Notes: generated by a model from the letters alone, not told the origin. Positions 24,990 to 37,519 are shown, numbered from the stretch's first letter. The stretch: DNA of 64,000 bases from Bimuria novae-zelandiae CBS 107.79 (GCA_010015655.1 ML976679.1:531901-595900); one strand, 5' to 3'. Translations and numbers: made by a program.

Positions 24990-26900
24990 CTTGCTTAAAC
25001 CGCGTGTAGGCTAGTCTTTACGCTTAAAAAGCTACTATATAAGGCGACAGAGAAACTTTTATAGCTGCTATATTTAGCCGCGCTTGGGGAGGAGTAAGTG
25101 GAAAGCCTATAGTAGTTATTAAGTATAAGTTCTAGCAAAAAGTACTATAAAGTCTTTTATATACGCCTCTTAACTTTCTAAACGTTAGAGTAGCTTTTTG
25201 TTTAATTAAACTAATTTACCTTGCTTTTATGCTTATTATAGTTAACTATTATTTTTAGTATACCTAGCAGCTTAACGACATTATTTTTAAAGGCGAATTT
25301 AAAAAGTTTCTATTATTTAGAAAGAGTTTGCTACGTTAATAGAGCCTTTATATAAGCTAAAAAGCTAGTAGCGAATATTATTAAAGTAGTTTTGGTAAGG
25401 TCTTAGTACTAAAGTTAAGGTAAGTAACTTATATTCTATAATAGTACTTATAAAAAGAATAATTTAATTATTTCTTTACGCTGCCTTTAGGACTTCTTAC
25501 TCTTTAATAATGCCTAGCACGTTACTTTTTACTTTAGCTTATTGTAAACTGCGTTTTAAGCTTTACTAAGTTTTTATTAAATTATTTTTTTACTAGCTTT
25601 AAGCGCGCGCCTTATGACATAGCTAGTAATTTTAATATTAATTTTATAGTAGCTTTTTTATTAAACCTCTCCTTTATTATTATTTTTATTATGTAGATAG
25701 TGCCCGCGCAGCCTACGCTTTAAGATCTTAAATATTTAAGTATAAGAATAGTATTAAAGAGATTATTATTTTATATAGTATAATAATATAGTATAAATAG
25801 ATAGTTGCTGTTAGAGTCTTTAGCAAGTATAAAAGTAATAAAAACTAAATTTATAAGAGTAAAAGTTGCACCTATACTTATAAGTAAGTTAATAGGCCTT
25901 TAGCTAGCCCCTTTAGCATAAAATAATTAGTTTAAAGTTACTTTATTATTAGCTAAGTACTAGATTTTATATACCTTAAGCGTTAGTTTTATCTTAATTA
26001 TTATAATCTTACTTGCTTACCTTATAAATCTTATTATAGCCTTTTTAACGTAAAGGTACTTATTAATAATATAATACGTAAAGGTGCGCTCGCAGAGCAA
26101 CTTAGAAAGACTTTATATATATCTAAATAGGGACTTAAAGGACTAATTTAGGTCTATTAAGTATATAAATCTATCTAGCTTCTCCTAGCGTTCCTGCCTT
26201 ATAAACTTGTTAACTTTGTGCGTAGGCACCAGGCCGTGAAGTTTAACCTAGTATTCTGCTAGAGATGGCTCTCTATGGACGGCTATATAGACAATAATCG
26301 CTAAGTATGTATATAACTCGCTTAGAGATATAGGCTTCTTACTATAGTAAGTAGACGATAAAGTAGCTTGTAGGAGCTTAGCATGCTAATTTATATAGTA
26401 TATAATCTAAATAAGGACGTTAGCATTAAAAAATAAATTAAAAAGGGTAATAAGAGAACCTTTATTAGTACCTTTAGGTAGCTAAGCGTCTCTAAAAATA
26501 CGTAGGTTATTAATATTACGAAGTCTTTAGTTAGGTAGCGGCTTGCGTTATAGAAGTAGTAAATACTTACTTTTTTACTATATTTTATATATTTTATAAA
26601 GTTAATATTATTACTAGATAGCCTTATAGCCCTTAGCATGTTTACAAATGTAAGTAATTTTAAAATAGGTAGGCTTTGCCTAGTAAACAGAAATTGCTGC
26701 CATAAGGATGCAGATTTGGTGTTAAGAGTCTCTAGTTGCTGATTGGCTATAGATAGGTGGCCCGTGTAAGGGCGATGTTGACAGTGCGGGGGATAGCAAC
26801 TTTGAAGAATGCCTCTTACTCTCTTCTCTACTCTTTGTTGAATATCTTCTAACCTTCTACAACGTATTCCTTTCTATACTACTTTGTTTAGCATAGATTT
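24990..26900 (-). pseudogene. PiggyBac-like (DDE_Tnp_1_7) transposase relic
   Basis: Reading the minus strand through TAA/TAG codons gives segments typical of fungal piggyBac-like transposases. These are a YTYLAIIVYIAVHREPSLAEY stretch near 26240-26320, GLVPTHKVNKFIR near 26190-26235, a RFIYL-DLSQSPYLDIY stretch near 26110-26180, and a LFYAKGA--GPINL stretch near 25880-25930. An N-terminal open segment covers 26391-26639. The GC-richer 26690-26880 stretch lies upstream and may be the 5' end or leader. I could not find TTAA-flanked inverted ends, so the borders are approximate. The assignment is from recalled family motifs. Confidence 0.6.
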
Positions 26901-27061
26901 GATAACAAGAGATATGGAACGTAATCTACAATTTACGGTAACCTAGCACGTCTAATAAGAGTAATCTAGCTTTAGCTAATAGGATAACCAGAGAGTAGGG
27001 TTTTAGAAAAGAACTGTTAACATTATGCTAAGATACTATGTTTAGGAAGTAGGTAATATAC
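26901..27061. other. No gene seen
   Basis: Moderately AT-rich sequence between the piggyBac-like relic and the minisatellite. No ORF, repeat or RNA gene recognised. Confidence 0.5.
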
Positions 27062-27488
27062 CAACACTAAGATACGAGTCTACGAGGCTGCTGCTAATGC
27101 GGGCATGTCTGGTGGTGTAGGGGGTAAGTTGACCTGAAAACGCTAAGATGCGAGGCTGCTGTTAATACGGGGCGTGTCTGGTGGTGTAGAACGTAAGTTG
27201 ACTTGTAAACACTAAGATGCAAGGCCGCTGCTAATACGGGCGTGTCTGGTAGTGTAGTTTGTAAGTTGACCTGTAAACCCCAAGATGCGAGGCTGCTGCT
27301 AATGCGGGTGTGTCCGGTGGTTTAGGGCGTAAGTTGACCTGTAAACCCTTAGATGTGAGGCTGCTGCTAATGCGGGCATGTCTGGTGGTGGAGATAGTAA
27401 GTTAACCTGTAAACGCTGAGATGTAATGCTACTACTAATGCGGGCGTGTCTGGTGGTATAGGAGGTAAATTGACCTGCAAATCCTAAT
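27062..27488. repeat. 68-bp minisatellite, about 6 copies
   Basis: The word GAGGCTGCTGCTAATGCGGG and its variants recur at 27084, 27152, 27221, 27289, 27357 and 27425, a 68-69 bp period. Each unit also carries TGTCTGGTGGT and AAGTTGACCTGTAAAC. Copies differ mostly by transitions. There is no spacer diversity of the CRISPR type and no coding frame across units. Confidence 0.93.
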
Positions 27489-28530
27489 ACGCCATAGCAC
27501 TCGAGCCCACAAAAACCGGTCCCACTTGCAACCCCTTGTTAAGCGCTCATGGATGAACCCGGCGACGTCCTGGCCTGACGTGCGCTTTACCACCTCGCGC
27601 GCTCCCCACCTTCCCCAGATGCTGTGCATGTCATTTTACAGAGGCCCCGCAAATCCGACTGGGCGCCACGGGTCCAGTACCCGACACCAAGGTGGTTCCC
27701 CGCAAATTTTAAATAAATGTTTACCTAACTTTACGCACGAGCAGGCCAAAGAACGCTAGGCTTATTAGCCCACATGGTTCGTTTATCAGCCATGGCGTGA
27801 CCACACCAAACTCTGTATATGGCAGACACCCTGCCGAAAACTAAATCTGCCCTGCATAATCCTGCAAAGAATTTAGAGTTCTATTATGCGAATCTGACGC
27901 TTCAGGGGTTCCTCACAGCAGCCCACCCAACTTCTGGAGATTCCCTTCGCACTTTAGGATCGTTAATGCTTGCCTAATCGCACTAGTCACCTTAAAAGTG
28001 CTTGCTGTGCCATCGGACTCATGGCCAGTCGCGGGGCGACGATGAGCGTGAAAAGAGGGGAGAGTGTGCGACCAAATTCCGCGCTGTAGCCACAGCCCTA
28101 GTCCCAATGTGGCCAACGCGAAAGCATCTGGATCACGCCAACAGGCGGAATTAGCCGCAGGGCTGTGGCCCTGGATATGCGGAACTCTCTTCGCAGCCTC
28201 ATGATTAAGTTTGGCAAGCCGTTAATTCTATCGGTCGTGCATAGCCCCAGGGAGAGGCAGTGGGGGCGCCATGTGAAAGGAAAACAATTGCGTGGCTGAT
28301 GCATTGCGAAACGCGGCTGGAGGCACATGAATCGCGCTTCAGCCAATTCGATATGAGATTTCACAAGCATGCATCGTCGGAAATCTCACCTCTTATAAAC
28401 CCGCTAGGAATCTTTAGGTGAATACTAGAATCCTAGGGGTTTAGCTTGTCTAGAGACGCGTCGGCTTCCATAACGATGTCTTAAGATATTTTCTGCCAGG
28501 ACAACGCAGGCATTTTACTCTGTCGCCACG
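27489..28530. other. GC-normal region, no convincing gene
   Basis: Base composition returns to about 50 percent GC. Short ORFs exist on both strands (27526-27759 plus, 28098-28370 minus), but they overlap each other, show no recognisable motif and lack gene structure. The stretch just before 28531 should contain the promoter of the rhodopsin-domain gene. Confidence 0.5.
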
Positions 28531-29674
28531 ATGGTATCTTAAAATGTTATTAGTTTATTAGTAACAAGCATTCTCTTTACCAGTCTCGCGTTTTTTACGG
28601 TTGTGGCCCGCCTGTACACTCGCTTCAGAATCCTCAAGCATGCCGGCGTCGAGGAGTACCTCATTAGCTTCTCCATGGCCGCATCCGCTGGCTTTTTGGT
28701 GGTAGTAATGTTCCGTAAGTACATTCGAAGGGTCAAAAGGAACTTAGCCACCCTTTCTGGAGAGTACTTATCAAGTGCGTATAGAAATCAAGTATGGCTT
28801 GGGAACCTCGTTCAATACCATAAAGCCTAATAACTTGACGAAGTTCTACAAGGCTTTATGGGCAACCATTCCGCTCTACAATCTCGCTCTGCTCTTTGTT
28901 AAGCTTTCGATCGTCTGTCAGTATATGCGAATCTTCAAAGAAGTAATGTTTCAGAGAACATGCAAGATTCTACTCGGGGTCCTGGCTGTCTACGGCTGCT
29001 GGACAGTGTTCGGCTCCATCTTTCTGTGTATACCGGTCCAGTTCTTCTGGGGCGTTGGAGAAGGTAGCTGCATGAACAGGCTGGCTTTCTGGTTTTCGAA
29101 TGCAGGTCTCAACATAGCGACTGACATTCTCATTTTTGCCATTCCGATACCCTCAATCGAATCCCTTAACATGTCTAAGAAGAAGAAAATCGCCCTTGGG
29201 TTAGTGCTTGGTTTTGGTGCTTTGTAAGTGCATCACAGAACGTTGCGAAGTGTTTTAGATCGAGCTAATGAGATCGCAGTGTCTGTGTAACTTCGATTAT
29301 TCGTCTCAAGTCTCTCCACACCATTTCGGTCTCACCCGACACGTCCCGTGAGTGTGCTATACAAAGATATGAGAAGCAACGCACTAGGAATATGCAGCTA
29401 ACGAGCAAATGTAGTTGACGGTGTCCAATGCGCCATCTAGTCCAGAATAGAAATCAACGTCGCTATTACCTGCTCCTCAATCTCGACCCTGAAACCTCTC
29501 GTGCGCAAGACATTCCCAAGATTTCTTTCATCAGCGAACCAGTCGGATGGCTACGGACCGCACAGCCATTCTGATAACTACAATATGAAGCCACTCCGGA
29601 AGAATACACAAGAGGCGGCGATACAAGTGTGGCACTCCGTACAGGTGAATGCAGAGAACTATAACGCCAGCTAA
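28531..29674 (+). pseudogene. Fungal rhodopsin-domain (SAT4/PTH11-like) integral membrane protein gene with two RIP-type nonsense codons
   Basis: Four exons reconstruct one frame: 28531-28714, 28785-29223, 29280-29347 and 29415-29674 (951 nt, 316 codons plus stop). Introns of 70, 56 and 67 bp begin GTAAGT, GTAAGT and GTGAGT and end TAG, CAG and TAG. The product has the repeated hydrophobic segments and conserved words of fungal rhodopsin-fold membrane proteins: an ARLYTRFRILKHAGVEEYLI start, QIKYGLG, PLYNLALLFVKLSI, a Cys/Trp-rich loop, FVCVTSIIRL, and IEINVAITCSSISTLKPL. Exactly two codons break it: TAA at 28540 (expected Gln) and TAG at 29438 (expected Trp). Both are C-to-T or G-to-A changes in CpA context. 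It sits between the transposon nests, so mutation spilling over from repeats is the likely cause. Function of the ancestor is unknown; PTH11-like members act in surface sensing. Stop-codon readthrough cannot be excluded. Confidence 0.85.
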
Positions 29675-30144
29675 GAAGGTAGCGAAAGAGGTTTAATCGT
29701 ATCTACCGCCAACTGCTATTTAACGAATAGGCCTAAACCTATTAGGGGTGATAAGATAGTGTAAACGTGAATGTCACGTAATGCGGGCTATAGTAGCTAA
29801 AGTTCTAGCATTATCTATAGGACTTTGGGCTTATATAGTGTATGGATAACATACGATTTAGGGAACTTAGTGTGGCTACCTTAGAGTATTAGCTGTTATA
29901 CTTAGTAGTATTAAGGAAGACGATGGGGTTTGATATTAGATTAGGGAGGGTATGGATACATAAGGGGGGTGCAAATAGGACTATCGTTAATACTATGGCC
30001 ATAGAAGCGCATTGAATTGATTGTAATTGGACGGCTCAAGCTTTTGCGTACGCTGATTGGTCTTTAAAGCTTCTATGGCCTCTGCTCTAGGTGCCCACAA
30101 ACGACAATCCCACTTGCCCACCCCTTTGTATAAAGTTTAGCTTA
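29675..30144. other. Intergenic, small inverted repeat
   Basis: No gene. GGCCATAGAAGC (29998-30009) is matched by its reverse complement GCTTCTATGGCC (30069-30080), with about 60 bp between. The 3' end of the rhodopsin-like gene is to the left and an LTR-like repeat to the right. Confidence 0.55.
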
Positions 30145-30381
30145 TGTGATTGTTTAGTATAGAAGCTTGGGCCACCCGCGTACGTGCGGCCTGTGCGCGT
30201 GATCCACACTATATAGCTCTATAGAGTAGCTTCTTAATCAAAACAACGATTGCCTTAACACTCTTTTTCGACGTTATAGTTATAAGCCTGGTTTGCACCT
30301 GCTAAGGCTGCTACTACTTACTTATAATTATTTATAGTAATCCTGCGATACCTGCTATATATAATTTATATAATAGCTACA
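30145..30381 (+). repeat. LTR-like repeat of C2 (5' copy)
   Basis: From TGTGATTGTTTAGTATAGAAG, through a GC-rich block (GGGCCACCCGCGTACGTGCGG), to about GATACCTGCTATATATAA. The same sequence appears inverted at 42616-42858, about 12.5 kb away. The 3' boundary is uncertain by about 20 bp. Confidence 0.65.
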
Positions 30382-33300
30382 CGACTCTATAATAGTAATA
30401 GAATCTAATTCTATAATAACGCGTTATAGTAGTCCTTAATAAGCCTAAGGACTAGTAGGCATATATCTTTCTTCGTAAGGATGTCGTGCAGCAGCACGAT
30501 CTATAGTAGTATTATAACTTTAACGTTGCTATAGATAACCTGCCTTTACTTATAAAGCTTGTTAAGCCTATAGCGCACTAATACAAAGTTACTAAAGTAC
30601 CTAGTATAATATACGCTAACGTTAACCTTAATAATACTAAATTTTGACGCTATTAATTTGCGTATAACTAATATAAGAAGTAATATACCTGCTGCCTTAA
30701 GTAAAAGTAAGTACTTTAAAACCTAAATATAGATATTAGTAAGATAATTACTAAGCTCTATATTTACTTATTATATAATAAGGATACCCTACACGCGCGG
30801 CTTATCCCTTTTAAAATGTACTTTACGCTATTAATAGTAGTTTACTAATATAACTTAATTAATAACTAGGAGCACTATTATGTCCCGCTATAATTATAAA
30901 TTAAAGTTACTAGCTAGTATACTAAAATTAATTTATCTAATATAAAAAGCACGTGCGTATAAAAAGACGTTTTAATAATTATTAAAAGTAATAATCCTAA
31001 ATACGCTCTGCCTAACCTAATTAAGCTATTTAAATAGAAGAATAATAACGCGTAAATAGCTACGCTAAAGGACTATATTTCTATACATATAACGTACGTT
31101 TAATAAGTCTAACCTAGTTCCTAGAAGCTTAGTAGTATGGCAGGTAATCTTTAAGTAGTAAAGACGTAGAGCAATGTTAAGGATAATAATAAGTTTACTA
31201 TAAGTTAAGCGCCAAGGAGCGTATGTCTCTATAGTAATAAATATTAGTATAGTTTGTACTACTACCTTAATAAAGACTTCTATTTATAACTAAGTAACTT
31301 TAAAAAATTCTATCGCGCGCTAGCGTATTAATTAAGTTTTATAACATAAACCTAGCCTACTTGCGCGAATATAAAAGGCGGTAAATATGATAAATAAGTA
31401 TTTCTTAAAAATAACAAAAGTTGCTATAGTTATTTAACTTAATAATAAGCGTCTACTAAGCAATAGTAGCTTAGCTTTTATAATAGGCTTATATAGCATA
31501 ATAAGCGAGGTCTTAGTCACTCTAACTAATAACTATAACGTAATTTTACTAGATAAGTTAACTATTACTATAGTTAACAATTATATTATAACTCTTTAAA
31601 ACTAATAGATTTTAAACTTAAATTCTAACATCTACGTTATTAATATAACTAATTAAGTAAACTAGGAATAGGATCGTGTCGAGGATAATAGCATAATTAT
31701 TAAAATAAGTAAGTACTACTATAAAATTAAGGCTTAGGACAAGACAACTTTTATAATTAATATATTAATAGGTATAGTATTAACGATAATTACTTATATT
31801 ACTTTAGCACTAAGCTTTATTATAAGCGCAGTTAGTCTTAGACGCTATCGCGATATTAGTATTTACTTTACCTTAGGTTAAAATACGCTATATAATAAAT
31901 ATAGCATTATTACTTACCTAAAGTACCGCAACGGCTACTAGCTTATTAATATAAATTTCTTTTATTACTTAACGAAGTCATCCTTACTCGTAATAATTAT
32001 TTAAACTTACTTATTAGCGGCACTAACGAAGATCTAAATGATTTCTCTAACACTTCTCTATAGGTTGTAAGGCTATTCAGGACGCAAGGTTATTAATTAC
32101 CTAAATAATAATATTAAAGGACTAGTAGTAAAAGGGCTAGCTAATTCAGATTTTTATTAAATTTATATAAAATTAAAGTTAATAAAGCAGGTCTTATACT
32201 ATACGCTAAAAGATGCTATTTATCTCTTTTATTAAACCTTAATTAACCTTATCCAAATATAATAATAGGGAGAGTCTTATCATAATAGTGACAAGTAGGA
32301 TACTTATACTATCTATTAATACTTGCATTAGTACGAAGCAGAGTCCTTTTTAATAAAATTAAAGACTTAGCTAGGCCACTAGCTATAAAACACTATATAA
32401 TAAATCTAGGGTTAGTATAAGTATAACGTAATTATTATTAAATTACTTAATATCCTTAAGGCGTACGAGGATAATAATGTATCAATTAAAGAACCTATAA
32501 TAACACGTTAGTGACGGCTCAATAACGAGGCTAAATTTATAGTAATACTAGCACTAACGCCTGCCGGAAAATTAACTAAGCCGTTAGTAGGGGGTAATAC
32601 TAATAGAGTATTAACCTATTAATATTAATTACTTTTTAATAATTTTAGAGATATATTAGCTTCTCTTTATTATATAGTGGACTAACTTAAAGGGCGCTAC
32701 TACGCTCGCAACTTTTATCCTACGCCTTTATAATAAGTAGTTACTAATCAATTAGCTAATAAAATTAAAAGATGTGTATTTAACTAATATAGTAATAACG
32801 CTCTATAGCGTTTGGATCTAAATATTTTATAAGAGAATATACTTAACACAAAGCACGTTTAAAAGTTAATAAACCTAGGTAACCTATAAACTTACGCTAT
32901 TTAATTAAGAGCTTAAAACGTTGCTAATTACTTATATACCTTCACTGTAATAATAATTACCCGCAACGTAAAGGTAGATAACTTGTAAATTTATTAAAGC
33001 TAGTTACTACTTGCCTTAAAGTATATTAGCTAACTAAAGTTATATTTATATAGCGTTAAGTTTATAAAAGCTATTAAGCACAATTATAAAAAAGTCTAAA
33101 ATAAAAGCTACTTTTATAAGACCTTATTAATATATCAAACCGTGCAGGCTAAAGGCGTTAAAGTATTCTCACTTATATAGGTGTTTATATATAAGTTTAA
33201 TAAAGATAGTTATTTTTATAAGTATAAAACTTAACTTATTGCACGCGGAGACCTATAAGAGTAGTTTAATAATATTTATACTACTATCCTTATAGCTTAC

Positions 33301-33600
33301 ACCTTTTAAGTAATTATTATAATTACTAACCACTTTAACTTAAATTTAAAATAATATAACGTACCTAACGCTTTCCTTAATTTTATACTTAATTAAAAGG
33401 TATACGCTAAAACGCCTAGTATTTTTAAAGAAATAGATAGAGACCTTCTAGAGGCGCTTCGCGTCCTCTAAGGCTTAAAGGATACTAGTAAGCGCTTACA
33501 AGCAAGTGCTCTCTAGAGAGTAGTTACGTAACTTAGCGCCCTGCGGCGTAGTCGCTAATACTAAATTAGTTTTAGTAAATAATATAAGAAATTAAATATA
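30145..33600 (+). mobile_element. Ty1/copia relic, truncated in RT (element C2)
   Basis: Starts with an LTR-like repeat (30145-30381) also found inverted at 42616-42858. Plus-strand translation through TAA/TAG codons gives integrase-side sequence, then a copia RT at about 33120-33520: VKVFSLIQVFIYKFNKDSYF, YKTQLIARGDLQ, NAFLNFILDQKVYAKTP and ALRVLQGLKDTS. The RT catalytic YVDD region, RNase H and the 3' LTR are missing. The sequence runs into other degenerate repeats near 33600. Extremely AT-rich and RIP-mutated. Confidence 0.78.
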
Positions 33601-34200
33601 AAACTAGTATAGCTTTTTTATAGATCTTAGATCCTAATATTATTTCCTCCTTTCTAAGATTTATCCTTAAATTACGTATTTAGTTTTGCCTTTCTTATAT
33701 AATCGTGATCCCGCTTTTATATTTATAGGTATAATAGTAGCTACTATGCTTACTAATTTTACTACCCGTAAACTTTATATATATATAATAAAATCTTTTA
33801 GGCTAACTTTATCGCTAAGCACCCTTATTTGAAGTATAAATTTAAAAGTTAAGAGTATTATGTTATACCTAAGTAAGGTTTAAAGTATATTAAGTATATT
33901 TATATTAGCTATTTATGTATTAATATATCTTAGTTGTCCTTAGATAAGACACGAGAGGAGTATAAAAAGAAAGTTAAAGAGAATAATAAATAAGAAGATA
34001 TTAGCGCAGGCTAAAGAACGTATACGTAATAAGATATTATACCTTATATCTAATCTAGCTACTAAGGGAGAGATAGTAAATTCTAAGATAGTTAATTATC
34101 CTGCTATAGATGCTTTAGCGAGAGATTTACCTACTATGTTGGCTACTCTTAGTTTATTAGATAATTTTACCACTCCGCCTACTCTAAGTTTTAGGTAAGT
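33600..34200 (+). pseudogene. Plus-strand ORF relic with Lys/Glu-rich coiled coil, next to gypsy integrase
   Basis: Two readable frame segments encode a basic/acidic helical stretch (LDKTREEYKKKVKENNK near 33940, then AQAKERIRNKILYLIS near 34000) and a tail DALARDLPTMLATLSLLDN near 34110. They lie antisense to the neighbouring gypsy pol, as in element E3. Related in style, not clearly in sequence, to the relic at 8215-8745. No function assigned. Confidence 0.35.
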
Positions 34201-35648
34201 TACTTATAGTATTATTTAATTATCTACTAATAGTTTCCTAGGTAATTTGCTAGTTTCTATATATTTTTACTATAAGGGTAACCCTTTTACTTAATAAGAT
34301 ATATTTATAGCTAATCCCGGTATTATAGTATATATTTAACCTCGAATTTATTTTCCTCCTCTAGCTAGTAATAGAAGGTATTTTTAACTAGTGTTTCTAG
34401 GTCTGCTAGTTCTAATTAGTCTATATAAAATACTAGGTATACTTTGGTATCTAGTATTAGTTCTAATTAGTAGTTAACTAGTAATACTTGTACTAAAATA
34501 AAAAATAGTCTAACCTTAATATAATCTTGTTTATAGTATTTCTTCTTTAAAGTTTAAAATTTCTTTATAAGTAGATATGCTTTATTCCCCTTCTTTAGCT
34601 AAGGTGCTATTTTTTGTTTTTATTTTATATAAGAAATACTCTACTATTAAGGTTTTTTAAGTTTTTTTTTAAGTTATTCGTTTGTCTTTTTTATAGTTTC
34701 TGCCATGTTGATCGCTTCTTCTATCCTAATTACTATAGGAAATACTTAATTAAAGAGATATAAGTATCATTTATCGTTTATATAGAATAATGTGCATCTA
34801 GTTGCTGCTAATACATTGTCATTATATACTAGTTATACTATAAGTAATAAGGAAATCTAGTTATTCTTCAAGTCGTTATAGTAGATGCGTAGATACGTTT
34901 TAATCGTCTAATTCGTACGTTCTGTTTTTCCGTCCGTTTATAGATAATATGCTGTTAATAGCTTTCCTTTTATTCTAATAAGCACTATAAGCGTTGTCTA
35001 GTAGTTCAAAGTAAAGAGCTTGTCTCTGTTACTAATAATTATCTGTAGGATGCCGTGGTGTTATATAAGTTAATTTAGAATAAGGAATACTAGTTCTTTA
35101 GCTATATTTATTTTCTAATAAGGTAGAAATTCTGCGTATTTAATAAATAATTACTAATATAGCATTGTATTTTATTCTGTTTAATAGGTCTTTTAACTTA
35201 AGTAGTCTAGTTATAAAGTTTATAGTAATGTCTTCCTATAGTGTTATAGGTATCTAGATTACTTATAATTCTTTATATTTAAGCTGTATAGCGTGCTTAT
35301 TTCGTTAGCAGTTTATATATTTTTAGATATACTTTATAACTACTTTTTTTATTCCTTTAAATATGTATTTCCTTTAAATAAGTTTTATTATTTTGTTAAT
35401 ACCTAGTTTCTGTATATTAGGTATCGTAATATTATTATATAACTTTGTTTTACTGTTCTTTAGGTACTTCTCATGTTGTAACAAGGAGCTAATTTAGTTC
35501 TATTATAGGTTTAAGAGATTTATCTATATTTTCCTATAGTATTACAAAGTAAGTTTTTTACCTTTTCCCTTATAAAGTTATTTTATCTTCTAAGCACATC
35601 TGCTCGTCTGTTCTTTTTCCTTACTATATAAATAACCTTAAACTTATA
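34201..35648 (-). mobile_element. Ty3/gypsy element G3, integrase portion
   Basis: Minus-strand translation gives gypsy integrase: LTKYAEFLPY-like near 35100, HHGILQIIISNRDKLFT near 35030-35060 (second catalytic Asp now Asn in SNRD), then TAYYLQTDGKTERTNQTI near 34910-34950, retaining the Glu. Just upstream (35560-35648) is the RNase H/tether segment FKVIYIVRKKNRRADVLRR. The pogo-like element at 35649-37519 interrupts this segment at a TA, and the frame resumes at 37520. LTRs not identified. Confidence 0.78.
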
Positions 35649-37519
35649 ACGTACTCCATATGCGAGCTGGACACATAAGCGAGCTGGACACTCTGTCAAG
35701 ACCCCACCAAAAGCTCTACTCTACACGATAGTACAGAACGTATAAAAATAGTTATTAGGAATTATAGTAGGCTAATTTATTTAGAATCTACTTTTATAGC
35801 TTACTTATAGGTGCATAAGTTGTGCCTAGGCTTACTATAGCGTCTATAGCGTTATTAAGTTAATTTGCTTTTACTAGCGCGTACCTGCTTCTTTGCCTTC
35901 TTCTTATTACTACGCGCCTTAAAGTCCTTTATAGTAGCTAGCTATAGGCCTTTTTTAGCTATTAGAACTCCTTTACGCTGTACACGCTTTCTTTTATATA
36001 ATTTATGTTACGTAGTAGCCTTATTAGTAGCTTTAAGCTTAGCGTTACGCTTAGTTATTAATATTAAAAAATACGCTATTAGCTTAGCGCCTTTTACTAT
36101 CTTTTTAAAGGCTTTAACTATTAAAGTTAGGGAACTATCTAGGTACCTTTAAATCTTTTACTTTACTAGCGTTAATTACGACCCTAATTTTAGGGTATTT
36201 TTTAGTATTTATAACTACTACTTACTGTAATTTATAGTAACTAGTAGTAGAGTCCATAACCTAATATTAAGCTTTAATATTACTACTTTTAGGTTAAGGG
36301 AAACTAGGCTAGCGCTTTAAAAGCTTTCCTTAATATTACTTTTAGTAATTAAAGCTTTAAAAGCCGTAATAAAGTAAGGTAAAAACTTAATTTTAGTAAT
36401 ATAGTTAATATAGCTACGTATTAGATCCTTAGCTTAGCGCCTGTACGCCTTTTTTAGTGGCGCAAAATAGCCTATATCAAGTGGCTGTAGGAGGTGCGAC
36501 GAATGTGGGGGTATATACAAAGTAATAATCTTGTTATTCTTATAGTATTACTAGAATTTAAGCAAGTTATAGCTTTTATAACTATTAATAATAAGTAAAC
36601 GTACTACACTAATAATATACTTTTTTATATACTTATTAAAGTGCTTTAGCCACTATAAACTAAGCTTATTTATTATTTAGCTATTCTTAGAAACTCTAAT
36701 AACCTAATCGTGTGGTAGATCCTACTCTTTATACTAAGCGGAGAGGTAGTGCTTGCTTTAGAAGATAATAAAAGGTAGGAGCGCCTACCCTATTACGCTA
36801 ATATCTTAGATAACTATAGTCTACTTCTAGTTGCCTTACTGCACGCTCTTTAGCCTGCCTTAACGCTTAAAGCCTATAACTACTACTCTAATTATTATTA
36901 TGCCTATTATAAAGTTTAACTTATTAAAATTATAAGTGTCTTTGTTAAGGATGCTATGCTTGGCCTTTATATTCTCTATAAGCTAGAACTAGTCTTATAT
37001 AACTACAGGATCCTTACAGAGGGCTCTCTTATAGTCGTACTTTTAATTAAACTTAACTTAAAGCTCTAACTAGCGCTTAATAAAGTTTATAGCCTAGAGT
37101 TAGCCTATAGGTTTACTATGCTGCTTAGCTAGCAGAGAATTAGCTATATCCTTTATAGTAGTAAGCTAGGGTAGAAATCCTCGCTTATCTAGCTTAAGTA
37201 TATACTAAATAATTACCTCCTTTTTTATCTTAAGTAGATTTATTAAGTTAGGCGTATAATTATATTAAAAAATAGTTCTAGCGCGTCGCGTGCTTAATAT
37301 ACTTTAAGAGACGTTATAGATAGCTATAGCGCGTTAGAGAGATAGATTTACGTTTTATTTAAGAGCTTAAAGTATAAGCTATATTTACGCTTCTTTTATA
37401 TCTAGTATAGTTTATTATTATTAAGACATCGTGGGTTATAGTAAATCACTATAGATTTTGGTGGGGTCTTGGCAGAGTGTCCAGCTCGCTTATGTGTCCA
37501 GCTTGCATATGGAGTACGT
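35649..37519 (-). mobile_element. Fot1/pogo-type DNA transposon (element P1)
   Basis: 1,871 bp between terminal inverted repeats of about 60 bp starting ACGTACTCCATATGC, flanked by TA on both sides (35647-35648, 37520-37521). Each TIR carries GCGAGCTGGACAC twice, 17 bp apart (35662 and 35679). The minus strand encodes a degenerate DDE transposase with IPPHSSHLLQPLDIGYF near 36470-36520, the third-Asp region of Fot1-like proteins. Size and TA target fit Fot1. The interior is heavily RIP-mutated while the TIRs are nearly intact. Inserted in gypsy element G3. Confidence 0.9.

Noticed and set aside
27062..27488. Possible CRISPR array
   Set aside because: Units are tandem without spacers, longer than CRISPR repeats, and the host is a fungus.
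27526..28370. Small ORFs on both strands
   Set aside because: Overlapping, no motif, no intron structure or codon support.
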